This document shows, piece after piece, positions 11,676 through 21,724 of a stretch of DNA of 64,000 nt (the stretch's first letter is position 1; each line of letters starts with the position of its first letter). A program made the position numbers and the translations under genes. Origin of the DNA: Scolanthus callimorphus (Eukaryota; Cnidaria; Anthozoa; Actiniaria; Edwardsiidae); contig CM066924.1 in assembly GCA_033964015.1 (NCBI GenBank), positions 9,149,077-9,213,076 on the forward strand, written 5' to 3'. The notes beneath the pieces are model-generated. The model made no database searches. It worked only from the letters and a program-made list of their open reading frames with translations, and had not been told where the DNA came from.

Positions 11676-12240
11676 CTATCCACACCCAGCAATATGCGAT
11701 GCGATAAGAATTGTTTCCTTCACAATGACTGCATTATAAACCATCGACTTTCTTTTCAATGTCGCTCCCTCTTGACTCTTTTCGTCGTCACTGGATTGGT
11801 CAGTTTCCTCATCACTGGATCGCTCCTCTTCCTCATCGTCGCTAGATTGGTCAGTTTCTTCAACACTGTCATTATTACCGTCCGTTTCATCATCGCTAGA
11901 TTGCTCGATTTGTGTCTCCCTGCTTTCATAGGTAACTACATCGTTCAAAGCTGCTTTATTACGGATCAATCTTTTATCTGCCAGTCCCTCGAGAAAAGAC
12001 TTCTTGGAGGCGAAATATGTTCGCTGAAAGGAAATAATATGAACTCTACAAGATCAGTAATAACTGTGTTTGGTATTCTTCGCTTACGACGAATCATTTC
12101 CCCGTTAGGCGACCAAAACAAAATATATTTAGAGGCAGCTATACTGTGTAGTAGGTCTTGGGCATCTTCATGACGATATTCAGGGGTCTCTGGACGGGGA
12201 TTAAGAATCCCTACAGGGGTGCGCAGGATTACTTTTTTAA
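11676..12240 (-). pseudogene. Polinton/Maverick accessory structural protein (broken)
   Basis: From about 12240 downward a frame without a visible start reads TPVGILNPRPETPE..DAQDLLHSIAASKYILFW, then RRKRRIPNTVITDLVEFIL. After one frameshift near 12000 it reads FLEGLADKRLIRNKAALND and a long Ser/Asp/Glu tail (repeated SSDDE). This order (DLLHxxxxSKxxLFW, RIPxTxITDLVE, LEGLAxxxLIKNK) matches a protein I recall from invertebrate Polintons, usually encoded near the capsid genes. Its exact role is not established. The N-terminus is missing: a TAG precedes the open frame. A further 71-residue frame at 11692-11477 continues on the same strand but is not recognised. Confidence 0.65.
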
Positions 12241-13703
12241 TCTAATAAATAAATCCTCGCTTTTATTAAAGACATACGATACCCTTGAATTACACCGTAT
12301 TTTTCCAATTAGAGATTGCTGTGGATGCTTCAGCATTGTAGCCATTAAAAAAATTATAAATATTTTAGTCTTGTAACGTATACATACAGCCTTATGTCAT
12401 CACTCCGCAGAAATTGTTGATGTTTAAAGATTCCACTGATTTAGCGGTCACTCAACAACAACCAAAATCTGCTCAAAGATCTTGCATTCTGGTTGCGACA
12501 TGGGAAATCATTTTCAGTTGCATTTAAGACTATATATCATCGAGCTGCAGCCACTCCACAGAAATTTGGCGAAGTTCTAAGATTCTACTTTACTGGTAAA
12601 GTAGTCACTCCACAACACCAACTCCGTTTAAATATCTTGCAGTTCAGTGATACAGTTTCCGCCAAACAAAAACAGTTAATTATCTATAAAATACACGTAC
12701 CTCAGATGTATAAATATACTAACATTTCTCAATGCTGAAGCATAAAGTAAAGCATAAATACATCTCTAAAATAGGAATCTCTAAAGTAGAAACATAAAAG
12801 TCGGAATATCAATGATAGCGGTAATGCTGTTGATGAGAAAAGTGCGGGAAATCCAGGCTTACTCTCCTATACTATATGAATCGCAATTATTTTAAAGTAA
12901 ATTTCATAACTTTTATACATATACACATCAAAGGCGAGATCAACTAAACCCCGCATACGAAAAGGCGTTTCAAAGGGCTTCGACAAAGTCTACAAGCAAC
13001 TTGTGGTTTAAGGATTTGCCAACACAATTCATCTCACACAATTGGCGCGCCGGGTTGGCGCGCTTCTCTATTAGCTTCTATTGTCGATTTCAGAGTACCT
13101 TAATAACTTGATTCACTCACATTTAACCTGGTTCAAGAAAAAGATCACCAATTAAATAATAGATCCGTAAAATGTAGACGTTGTGATCTTTCTTGCATTC
13201 TTCCTGGAAGAATATAAACATCTCAATGCCGGTCGCCGGTCTACTTCCATACGCACTGACCGTTAGCGCGTACTCGTATTACAAGCTACTACACTGCAGA
13301 ATGCTTGTATGCTGATTGTAGGGAGAATTGACTCATTGCTCCCTCTTGGGGTCAGAGATTTTTTCTCTTTCTCCGCTTACTAGGGCTAACGCTCAGAAGC
13401 ACACATGGGACCATTTCATTAGCACGTTAGCTTTCACACAAGGTTAATTCCTTATCTCCACTCTGTTGAACTTAGTGCTACGCGGCCACAGGCTTGCCTG
13501 AACATCTACATATATTTGACTGTGTATTTTCGCAATTCTCCCAAAGACATTAAAATGTAGCTGCGACGTAAAAATTAAGTAACCTGCAGTTCAGGTTTCT
13601 TGAACATATGGTGTGGAAATCAATCGAAACACTTCTACTCGAGGTTTGGAGTTTCACAGAATACGAATTCTGTAAAGCAGCCCGTTAGGAAACTGATTTC
13701 CCT
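12241..13703. other. Non-coding gap inside the Polinton remnant
   Basis: AT-rich. A diverged direct duplication of about 92 bases is present: roughly 12395-12487 and 12551-12643 share CACTCC(G/A)CAGAAATT, GTCACTC(A/C)ACAAC and AATCTTGCA-like ends, offset by 156. No integrase, polymerase, protease or capsid frame was found here, although a full Polinton would need them. Confidence 0.5.
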
Positions 13704-13863
13704 CTAACTCTCTATTTCCGAACGTTCACCCGAATAAATGCTGTTACTCTCGTATCTTAAGTCCATGAAATCCTGTTCAGCGTTCATAGCCCAGGTTGAC
13801 ATATCACACCTACTTAAGACGCAATTCTGAAGAGAAGCGCGGCTAAGCCAGGAGCTCAAATAA

Positions 13864-14058
13864 CTACATTCCACCGTAAAACAGTAAAATATCAGCAGGG
13901 GCATAGGCGTTTCCAGAGAGCTGAATATCGTCATGGTAGGGAAAAGCATTTGAAATCTGACTCAACACGTCTTTGATTCGAGGTTCATCTTTTGTCTCAT
14001 GGTGCTCACCCTGGTCATCGCTAGACAAATCGCTATCTGAGGCCAGTGAACGTTTCAT
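13864..14058 (-). CDS. Polinton small acidic protein, 64 residues
   Basis: The start is the ATG at 14058, chosen because it follows a TATTTATA box by about 45 bases; an in-frame upstream start would lie in the leader. The product begins MKRSLASDSDLSSDDQG, is Ser/Asp-rich, and ends SGNAYAPADILLFYGGM. Its neighbour 48 bases upstream on the same strand and the divergent ATPase are Polinton genes, so this is probably a small structural or scaffold protein of the same element. The frame is intact. Other minus-strand codons continue toward 13704 in a different frame (DLRYESNSIYSGE), which may be a lost extension. The function is not known. Confidence 0.5.
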   Translation of the reverse strand: MKRSLASDSDLSSDDQGEHHETKDEPRIKDVLSQISNAFPYHDDIQLSGNAYAPADILLFYGGM

Positions 14059-14102
14059 GGTGAAAGCCAACAACAAACGTTTTGATCCTCAAACATGACT
14101 TG

Positions 14103-14110
14103 TATTTATA
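14103..14110 (-). promoter_or_regulatory. TATA box for the 13864-14058 gene
   Basis: TATTTATA on the plus strand reads TATAAATA on the minus strand, 45 bases before the ATG at 14058. The same octamer precedes the next gene upstream, so the two genes seem to have separate, similar promoters. Confidence 0.55.
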
Positions 14111-14429
14111 TTCTCAGAGCAGCAATGCTAAAACAGGGATGAGCAGGTCTTGGACAAACCCACCCCCTTTTTGTGACAGAGTTGCTTTTTTTTTCTTTGA
14201 GAGGGGTGGAACCACTAGCCAAGGCGCCTACGTCCTCCCCGTGTTGCCTTATGTTAATCAACTCATCGTCACTCAATGGAATATAGCCATTTCCAATATT
14301 ATGGGCAATCTGAGTTAGAGCATGAACTTGTTCTGGGGTGGCTGTGTCGAGAAGGAATGGGCGCTGATGTTGCGGGCAACTACACAAGGCTTGGAGAAAG
14401 CCTACGTTGTTCTTCACTACTCGAGACAT
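14106..14429 (-). pseudogene. Polinton small protein with C-terminal frameshift
   Basis: The start ATG at 14429 lies 36 bases after a TATA box. The product begins MSRVVKNNVGFLQAL, continues ATPEQVHALTQIAHNIGNGYIPLSDDE with a conserved-looking NIPL/NLR-like helix, and reaches LKEKK. A run of nine T on the plus strand (14185-14193) falls exactly there. After it, the annotated frame turns into an unlikely Cys/Pro-rich tail. The neighbouring frame instead gives GGGF followed by a hydrophobic leucine-rich end and stop, as I recall for this Polinton protein. I read this as a single-base slip in the homopolymer. The protein is a likely small capsid-associated component. Confidence 0.65.
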
Positions 14430-14464
14430 GGTTGTAAATGAACTAAACTACATGGTGCGACCAT

Positions 14465-14472
14465 TATTTATA
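14465..14472 (-). promoter_or_regulatory. TATA box for the 14106-14429 gene
   Basis: TATTTATA (plus) gives TATAAATA on the minus strand, 36 bases before the ATG, leaving a leader of about ten bases if transcription starts at the usual distance. Confidence 0.6.
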
Positions 14473-14534
14473 CTATTTCTCTATTGAAATTGCATTATTT
14501 TCATGTGGCTATAAAACATAGACTACAATTGTAG

Positions 14535-14692
14535 CTGCATAGACTAGTATAGTATAACATAGTCTAGCTACATAGTCTAACATAGACTAACATAGTCTAA
14601 CATTTTCTAGCTACATAGTCTAACATATAGTCTAGCTACATAGTCTAACATAGACTACACTATCTACACAGCCTAACATAGACTAACCTGTG
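14535..14692. repeat. Imperfect repeats in a divergent promoter
   Basis: Repeats of TAGTCTAGCTACATAGTCTA and ACATAGACTAAC fill the space between the minus-strand small genes and the plus-strand ATPase. Copies are of unequal length. Their position between two TATA boxes suggests a shared control region or simple slippage. Confidence 0.75.
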
Positions 14693-15723
14693 CGTATAAA
14701 AGAGGATTCCGAGTGCAGATTGATTCAGTCATGCTCTTTATGTGGGAAGGACCAAAAGAATATTTCAACTCATCTTAGCAGGATTCACGGAATGGATGGG
14801 GTCGACAGAAAGTATTGGCTACAACAGGAAATCAATCAGCGAGACATTCCCTCTTTTCCTGGGATACAGAATACAATGGAGAAGCATGAATTGTGTGGTC
14901 CCTTTCAACTCCAGCATCCTTTTATCTGTATGGTGGCGGGAATGACCGGAAGTGGAAAAACTGTTTGGGTCCAGAAACTCCTTGAGCATGGGCAAAAACT
15001 GATCTCGCCCCCACCCCAACGCATAGTCTGATGCTTTGCTCAGTGGCAACCAGCCTACGCTGCCTTAGCCATGTCTATGCCACAAATAGAATTCGTAAAT
15101 GGAATCCCAAATAACATTGAGCAAGACTCGTACTTTGACGTCAATCTGCGTAACCTCATTGTCATCGACGATCAGATGTTGAAACTGGGAATGACAACAG
15201 GATTGCAAACTTATTCACAAAGGGATCCCATAACAGAAATCTGTCAGTGATTTATATCCTACAAAACCTATTTCAACAAGGGAAAGTCAATCGTAACATA
15301 TCCTTAAACAGTCACTACCTGGTCCTATTCAAGAACCCAAGAGACCAATTGCAAGTGATGACGTTGGCCAAACAAATGTATCCACGCAACGAGCATTATT
15401 TTCTTGACAAGTATGAAGAGGCCGTCACGAAACCTTTTTGCTACCTGTTTGTTGACTTAAAACCAGCAACCAGCGACAGCTGCAGACTACGAACTGATGT
15501 CCTTCCTGCGGAAGTGTCAACCGATGAGAAAAAGGATGCCGCCGTTGGGAAAGAGCTTCTAAAATTTCTTAGTTATCAAAATATTGATATTTTAGCTCCA
15601 GAGAAGCGGCGCATGAGAGAACTACACGACAAAATGGATGGCATCCTTCACAGTCAAACTATACGTGAAGGTGAAAAGGTAATACGATATACGCAGCTTC
15701 AAAATGATTTGTTGCAAATGTAG
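14690..15723 (+). pseudogene. Polinton/Maverick packaging ATPase (FtsK/HerA type)
   Basis: This ATPase class pumps DNA into virus-like capsids. A zinc-finger-like CxxC..HxxxxH lies at residues 15-33, then the Walker A motif GMTGSGKT at 84-91, and IVxCFAQWQPAY. The Walker B strand is LIVIDD, followed by SVIYILQNLFQQGKVNRNISLNSHYLVLFKNPRD and CRLRTDV. The end carries EKVIRYTQLQNDLL, the start of the protein usually next to the ATPase. Two lesions are seen: a TGA at 15029-15031 in place of the Trp before CFAQ, and a one-base frameshift near 15176-15180. The true start is unclear: the frame opens inside a TATA box, so translation may begin at a later Met. The end is cut by the element at 15723. 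Confidence 0.9.
14695..14702 (+). promoter_or_regulatory. TATA box ahead of the ATPase
   Basis: TATAAAAG lies at the edge of the divergent repeat region. If active, it would start transcription near 14725 and make the first zinc-finger codons part of the leader. Its overlap with the open frame leaves the start uncertain. Confidence 0.45.
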
Positions 15724-15820
15724 TACAGCAGATTGGTGCAAAATTGTGCAAATTGATGTTACAAGCATGAAATTTGGCAGAGTGGTAGAGCTTGATGTCC
15801 TGAGCAATTCTATAGGTAAA

Positions 15821-15953
15821 TCCATTGCCTGACGAGGGAATTCCAAGCTAAATTTCACGCGAAAAACCGATATCGCTCGAGTCGCGCAGCGACGAGAGCG
15901 ATATCGGTTTTTCAAGTGAAATTTAGCGTGGAATTCCCGAGTCAGGTAATGGA
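15821..15953. repeat. Foldback hairpin, about 133 bp
   Basis: TCCATTGCCTGAC..GAGGGAATTCCA on the left pairs with the right arm through AAATTTCAC and GAAAAACCGATATCGCTC. The loop is GAGTCGCGCAGCGAC. A left half of the same hairpin is at about 17540-17625. Confidence 0.85.
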
Positions 15954-16302
15954 TTTTCTTTGAATCCCATGCCGGACATTTTTAGAGAATAAGCTAGTCT
16001 AAATTTAAGGGAATTGACAGTGGATTTCGAGTGCTTGAAAGCCGCGCTAGTGCAAAAGCGATGGAATTTTCTGAATCTTAAAACGAAAGTCCCTTGAAAT
16101 TAGGCTTTGCTGCAATAGCGAATCTTTAAAACATGAAATTACAATATATAAATGTTTAGATGAAAGACAATTCATTCAGTTCAGTGTTCAGTGTTCATTC
16201 AGTTCAGTGTCAACACACTGAAGTGACTGAAGCCAATTTGACTATGAAAGCGATCGAGTCTACAAAGAGTTTCAAATGATTTGAATTAGTAGAATTATCT
16301 TA

Positions 16303-17089
16303 GGGACCGATCGTTTATTACGTCCACGGGGGGGCGGTGGTTTTCTAAATTTATTGAATGTTAAAATTCGCACCCCCCTCATTAAAAAGGCGATACAAAA
16401 ATAACCCCCACATAACCTTGATGTTCTAAAAACTTACCCCCCACCCTGTAACCAGATCCCCGTTTGAACTAATGGAAGACAATTTACAGAAATTTCTCTT
16501 GTTGCGCGCGAAGCGCGCCCTAATTTTTATGCACGATATGAACGCATTTCACCAAACCTCAAAGAAAATGTAGATGAACATTCCATCTGCTATGTGTAGT
16601 AAACAAAGATCGCAAATGACGTGCGTGAAGCAGGGTCAAAATGACGAATCTCTATCCTCGTAAAGTGGAACTCACGCTTGCCTAATAATTAGGCCTTTTT
16701 TTTTTCGAACAGAGACAGCTCCGATGCTTATTACTGCAGAGCGTCTTTTTGGGGAGGGTTAGTTTTTTCTCCTGGCTAAGATATATTTTCTTGTAATGAC
16801 ATTCGTAGCCATTCCATTTCGCACGTTCTCAAAAACTATATTGTACATTCCGTTGCGCGCGAAGCGCGCCGAAATTGGCGTACTTGCTATATGGCGTAGC
16901 GCTGTATGCCACGACGCGATAGCTTGTACATATTATTATTTAGTTTGAACCAGTGTCCCTGAAAAAATTACCCCCTCTTTTGAGAGAGTGTGCCAAAAAA
17001 TTACCCCCCTAAAATCTATGTCTTCTAAATTTTTACCCCCACCCAAATTCCACCGCCCCCCCCCGTAGACGTTATAAACGATCGGTCCC
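16303..17089. mobile_element. G-rich inverted-repeat element, TTA-flanked
   Basis: The ends read GGGACCGATCGTTTATTACG and the inverse (one mismatch per ten), followed by CACGGGGGGG and CGGTGG; the arms are about 42 bases. TTA stands on both sides (16300-16302 and 17090-17092), as in PIF/Harbinger. The interior carries ACCCCCC phrases and the module with GAACGCATTTCA and GCGCGAAGCGCGCC (twice) that recurs at 28.8, 29.8 and 55.3 kb. No protein is encoded. Confidence 0.8.
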
Positions 17090-17539
17090 TTACTGATCGA
17101 AAATGTTTTAACTTTTAAAGCTTACTTGTTTGATTTCTTGTTCCCTTACGGCTTTCTATCTCCTTTATTCTTGGTAAAAAGTGCAGCTCCTGTAGTGTTT
17201 TTCGTTTTGCATGTGCTTTCCACCTCTAACATTTGACATAACTTTTCAATCGATGACAGAACTTTTAAGTTGAACTAGCCAACAGCTTCTCGTTGAAATT
17301 ATCTTGTAAAGTAAATATCTGGACATTGCCTTGCATACCCAGGGTAGAAATACCCGAAACTTTGGAGGAACCAGAGAGATTTTGTTTCCAAAACTTGTTG
17401 TGTTGACCACGCGAGAGTTTGAGCGTTTTGTGTTTTGTGGAGGCGCGTGTGCCCACGTTTCACAAAGCGCGCGAAAAACTGTGATACGAAAAATGGAGAT
17501 AAACACATTTCCCCTGCTTTTATCGTAGCTAACTTCTAT

Positions 17540-17660
17540 AGGTAAATCCATTGCCCGACGAGGGAATTCCACACTAAATCTCACGCGAAAAATCGATATC
17601 GCCCGAGTCGCGCAGCGACGAAATTTAATTTCGTAGAAATTTAATTTCGTGGGCGTCCTG
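17540..17660. repeat. Half copy of the 15821 foldback
   Basis: It matches the left arm and loop of 15821-15953 (GAGGGAATTCCA, AAAATCGATATCGCCCGAG, TCGCGCAGCGACG), then switches to a short duplicated AAATTTAATTTCGT. The right arm is lost. Confidence 0.75.
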
Positions 17661-18216
17661 TGTTTTCATTAGATTCTACTTTTGCAGCCATGTAATTCCA
17701 CAAAAAATCTCCCTCGATTTCAGCCAATCAGCGCGCGAGATAGAGTCATAGCATGGGATTCTATATAAAAACCACGCCCAAAAGTATATACTTCCAGATA
17801 GCATAAAGATGGGTTGGTTTATCTTTGCTAAAGAAATAAGAACGTCTTAATTTTACACAAAAGCCTTAATATGTTACTTTATTCGCAAATAGATGTCCTG
17901 CATTACTATACATATTGAGTCACGCCCTATATTGCTTACTTACAGCCTTGATAGATGTACACTTCACTATTTGGCAAAATCTATTTCTTGAGTTTCCTTT
18001 TTCTCCAAATTACAAGTATTGATAAGATGTTTTATGCAGCATTATTCTTAAGTTAAACCACACCCTATTTCAGGTACTTCCAGTGTTGAAAGTTATGAAA
18101 TAAAATAAAAAACATTTAAAGCAAAAGTATTTTTAATTTGATTGAGCTGCCACGATTAGCTTGGCCTCCTGCATCAACAAAAATTCCATATTTTGTTATA
18201 TGCCTGTCTGAAGAGT

Positions 18217-18660
18217 CTAAATATTATGAAGTCCTAAACCAACAATGAACATTAACTTAGTCTTACTGTCGTTCGTAACCTCTTCTGTACTTGCACATGG
18301 CAGTGCATTGAGGACGTGCTTTGACACATTTACAGCGCCCTCGACACCCCTTATGAGGTTGACAGCCGCATTGCACGAGTAGCTTACACGTTGTAAAGAT
18401 CTCGGGGAGTATGGTCCAGATTGTTGGTTCAGCATTTATTACATGATGGCTTTTTCGCCATCCCAACTCTGATGGCTATGGGATACTTCTCCCCAGTAGG
18501 TATCACATCCATCTTTGGTCTTCTGGGAAACATGTCCGCCCTTGCCACTCAAAGGCTTACTCCTTGCATACGATGTTTGGGGCTGGGTCCGAGGGCCAGA
18601 GAATTTTTTCACTTTGATGCTACAGAGCTGTGAGCCCTACCAGGGGTGATTAGGAGCCCT
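18217..18660 (-). pseudogene. Cysteine-rich (CXC-like) C-terminal domain remnant
   Basis: On the minus strand, WTILPEIFTTCKLLVQCGC is followed by KGCRGRCKCVKARPQCTAMCKY. This alternating Cys pattern (CxC, GCxGxCxC, xCTAMCxC) is the C-terminal signature of a protein family often seen in cnidarian repeat annotations, preceded as here by a PxWTxLPE-like segment. Upstream on the same strand (18630-18470) a shifted frame gives SIKVKKFSGPRTQPQTSYARSKPL, the usual preceding part. Several stops and frame changes show it is not functional. It lies within the 15723-20319 element and may be its original cargo. The role is unknown. Confidence 0.5.
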
Positions 18661-19530
18661 TGGGGGACTGGCTCCGAATTTCAGTTAGTTAATTTCAGTT
18701 AGATGCTTGATGTCTGGTCATACAAGAACACATTGAAGTGAGCTCTCGCATAATTCCTGGATGGAAGGAACATCATCGTCAACCATCTGCTTCCACCAAC
18801 CACATGAGTCAGTGCTGCCACTCAAGGACTTGACCTCTATGTACCAATGGGTAACGTCAGAGCTGACACTTTGCGAGTATAGTATTTGGCTTTAGATGAT
18901 TTGCATTCTCGTTGCACTGTATTCCCTAAATCTTTATACTGGTACGACTCTTTCTTATGCTCTGACAGAGCAGTTTGTCTTGGAACGATCAGAGAGGTCA
19001 ATCTAGGGATATGTGTGATATGGCTCTCGAGGTTCTGCTCGTCTTCTTATTCCTTGACCTCGTTTATCTCTTGTGCCTACCTTGGGACTGTTGTTGCCAC
19101 GTCTCAGGCAATGTCTATCTTCTTCATGTTGTTTGCTAGTAATGGCGCACATAAAGAATAAACAAACGATATTTGCGTAGTGCTTTTACGTCTTACGGTT
19201 CTCTTCTTTTAGCATAATTACAACGGCGGCTCCGTCAATCACGACTGCAATGACTTCAGGGAGCTCACTATGAACTTAGGTCACCAAAGTTGGATATAGG
19301 GATAGTGGAACTAAATATTGATGCACTCGCTACAAGAAACGTTTGCTTTCAGAAGAAAGAATGTGAAATGATTTTTAGATACACAGAGATACAGTTATTT
19401 AGTGGATTGTACATTTCAGTTCACCCCTCGCCTCCCTTCGCCTGATAGCAGACATTAAAACATGCTTCAAAAGTAACATCTTACCAAAAGGATATTGAAT
19501 TGCTAGAAAGCAGTACATGACGACGTTATG
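18661..19530. other. Degenerate DNA inside the 4.6 kb element
   Basis: Minus-strand frames here (for example HITHIPRLTSLIVPRQTALSE) have the look of an eroded protein but are broken by stops, and I could not name it. It may be the N-terminal part of the cysteine-rich remnant. Confidence 0.25.
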
Positions 19531-19573
19531 CCATGCTGATGAGTCCTAACAAGGACGAAACAGCTGTACATGG
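19531..19573 (+). ncRNA. Hammerhead ribozyme, type I
   Basis: All conserved parts are present in order. Stem I is CCATG at 19531-19535, and the box CTGATGA is at 19536-19542. Stem II pairs GTCC (19543-19546) with GGAC (19553-19556) around a six-base loop. The GAAA box is at 19557-19560. A two-base-pair stem III closes around AGCT, and the predicted cleavage is after GTA (A at 19568), followed by CATGG (19569-19573), which pairs with CCATG. Stem III sits in the palindrome ACAGCTGT, so two copies could form a stronger dimeric ribozyme, as known for Penelope-like elements, newt satellite and retrozymes. The function is self-cleavage of a transcript. The base pairing is seen directly; activity is inferred. 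Confidence 0.9.
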
Positions 19574-20321
19574 TTGCCGAACTGCACGGGTAATAGACTG
19601 TGCTAGCGTTCCGTCTAGGCCAGACTTATGCCGATGTGTGTATAGTTAGTGTTCATTCTCATTTATTTTTTAGGCAACCTTTTTTTCTTCTACGCTAGCT
19701 GGCGGGCTAGAGGGGTGCTCATAGTTGGTGAGGTCTTGCATTGTGTGGAAAACCGTTCGAAAAGTTAAATGAAAGAACATTTTCCTATAGAAAAGTGTAC
19801 TTGCGAAAACAAGTGGTAGAGTTGAAGCAAGAAAAGGCGAATTAAAATCTTTACCGTCTCTTTCTTAGCTCAAAAGCCGAAAAAGACGTTGAATGTGCCA
19901 AATACAGGCATTTTGGGCGTGTGGTTAGCTGCGAAGGTGCTAGGTAATTTGTCTGTAATAGGTTGCAAAAAGATTTCAATAATAACTATCATGTTTAATT
20001 TATTTTTGTAAACCCTTACTTTCGTCATTGTAATACCTGTAAGTACCGCAATTGGGCGTGGTTTGTCTGCCTAAACTTGAAGGGCATGCAATCTCAACAT
20101 TATGTGAAGTTTGGAAGAATTTGGAAAACGTTTAGTCAGGCTTTTATTCTTATCTAAGATAATTAATTCCACCTCTGTAAAACGGAAAGTATGCACGTTT
20201 TGGGCGGTTTTTTTGCATCAAGACTACATAGGGTATAAAGCTCTGTCATTGTGCCAAATTTCATGCTTGTAACATTAATTTGCACAATTCGACCTAAATT
20301 CTGCACCAATCTGCTGTACTA

Positions 20322-20560
20322 ATGAAGCACCGAGCAAGTCACAACCCTCCAGTGGGTGTAGGATCTTCAGTAACAGTACCTACCTACACTACTCCCCTAA
20401 GTATCCCGTTATCATCACCCGAGCCAGCCACGATACCCTATTCGGCAAAGGTGATAGAATCTCCCAAGACATCCTTTGTTCCGCCGACACCGACGGTTTA
20501 GTCGAGGAGGAGATGTCAAAAAGAGGCTTAAAAAGTGACCAACGTAGCACCCCCACTACA
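20322..20560 (+). pseudogene. Continuation of the Polinton ATPase-adjacent protein
   Basis: The frame starting MKHRASHNPP is rich in Pro, Ser and Thr (VPTYTTPLSIPLSSPEP, TSFVPPTPTV). Stops then lead into a basic end in other frames. This composition is what follows the EKVxxYxxLQ block in Polinton proteins, and it resumes immediately beyond the TA at the right end of the inserted element. The frame does not rejoin cleanly with the left side, so the gene had already decayed or the junction changed. Confidence 0.5.
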
Positions 20561-20835
20561 CAAAAGGTTTGACAACAGATTCTGATAGCCAGATAACCAT
20601 AGATTACGGATTGGATGGTTATTTATTCAAATTGTGGGGTCAGAGACCAGCTATGCTACGAAATTTGAGGGGGATGGGGGGGTCTTTTGAGGCTTCTAAA
20701 TCTAGCCTTTTCTGGCTTGTGCAAATATAAAAAAAATCATATCTTCTCAAAACATGAAGCAAATGGGACAATATTCGGCCAGGTGGTGCATCTCCATGAG
20801 ATCTTTGTCTCAAGCATGTTGCCAGCCTCATATGC

Positions 20836-20849
20836 GTTACCATGGCAAC
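20836..20849. promoter_or_regulatory. RFX X-box-like site
   Basis: GTTACCATGGCAAC fits the X-box consensus GTTRCCNNGGYAAC. A second, perfectly palindromic site GTTGCCATGGCAAC is at 21211-21224. No adjacent gene is seen, so function is uncertain. Confidence 0.35.
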
Positions 20850-21210
20850 GGTTACTTGATATATCCGTTTTTGTTGGTTGTAAGGTGAGAATATCGCAGA
20901 TAACCATCCTTGAAAGACAGAAAAACATATCAAACATAGTTAATGTACAAAACAAGCTTTATTTCCGAATTCAGATGTGACCAGTCGCTGATATAGCAAG
21001 AAATTTCTCAATCAGATCATCATACGGCTTTGCTGTGGCTAACGAAAGTTGTCATAATTATCGAATATGCCCAGTTCTCTGAGTATTGCCAGGAAAAACG
21101 TTCATAAATTCATATTTCCACAACCAAATGATATTTTCCTATCAAACTTGTCCAACTTGTGAATGCTAACTAGTATACTGTTTTTAATGCATGTTTTTAC
21201 TTTTCCAAGT

Positions 21211-21224
21211 GTTGCCATGGCAAC
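21211..21224. promoter_or_regulatory. RFX X-box-like site (perfect palindrome)
   Basis: GTTGCCATGGCAAC. See the companion site 375 bases upstream. Confidence 0.35.
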
Positions 21225-21724
21225 AATTGAAATGAACTTACGAAATCAGAAAAAAAGTATATATTGTCCCGAAACGCTGTTAAAGAAATATGAAGTTTTG
21301 ATTTCCACATTTGCAGATTCCTGTGTTAAATGTGGCGAAATAATTTTACTGAATTTTTAGTGCAGAGCACCCTTATTATTAAAAAAATATATATTTTAAA
21401 TTCCCGATGCCCGTCATTTTTGTAGAATTTAATGTAGTTGTTTTTGTCAAATCACATGTAGGTTAAACATACGGTTCAGTTCTTGAAACTTGATTAGCTA
21501 ATAAGCGTTATCTACAAATCAATGAAATATGAGAAGTAAAAAGGTCATAAAAATGAAAAGGGGATAAAATACAAATAAAGTTTTGTAAAAACAGAACTTT
21601 TCCTATATAATGATATATTTAGTTTTCTTAAACATTAGATGGATAAGTTAAAATATAATATGTTCTTTGTAATCCTTGTTCTGCTTTTTGATCAAGTACA
21701 TTCGGTTTTCCGATTCTATTCCAT

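Larger units (their letters stand above)
15723..20319. mobile_element. 4.6 kb inverted-repeat element inside the Polinton
   Basis: The left end GTACAGCAGATTGGTGCA is matched by the inverse at 20302-20319. The similarity continues inward (AATTGTGCAAATT, ATGTTACAAGCATGAAATTTGGCA) with one short indel, giving ends of about 55-65 bases. TA flanks both sides (15721-15722 and 20320-20321). It interrupts the Polinton unit, whose Pro/Ser/Thr-rich part resumes at 20322. Inside are a foldback at 15821-15953, a G-rich element at 16303-17089, a half foldback at 17540, a cysteine-rich protein remnant and a hammerhead ribozyme. The superfamily is unknown; TA could be a duplication of Tc1/mariner type. Confidence 0.75.

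Noticed and set aside
11601..12173. 190-codon plus-strand frame with hydrophobic stretches
   Set aside because: It is the reverse of the acidic Ser/Asp-rich Polinton frame, whose complement naturally looks hydrophobic.
14082..14318. Plus-strand 78-codon frame opposite the Polinton small gene
   Set aside because: Antisense shadow of the minus-strand gene.
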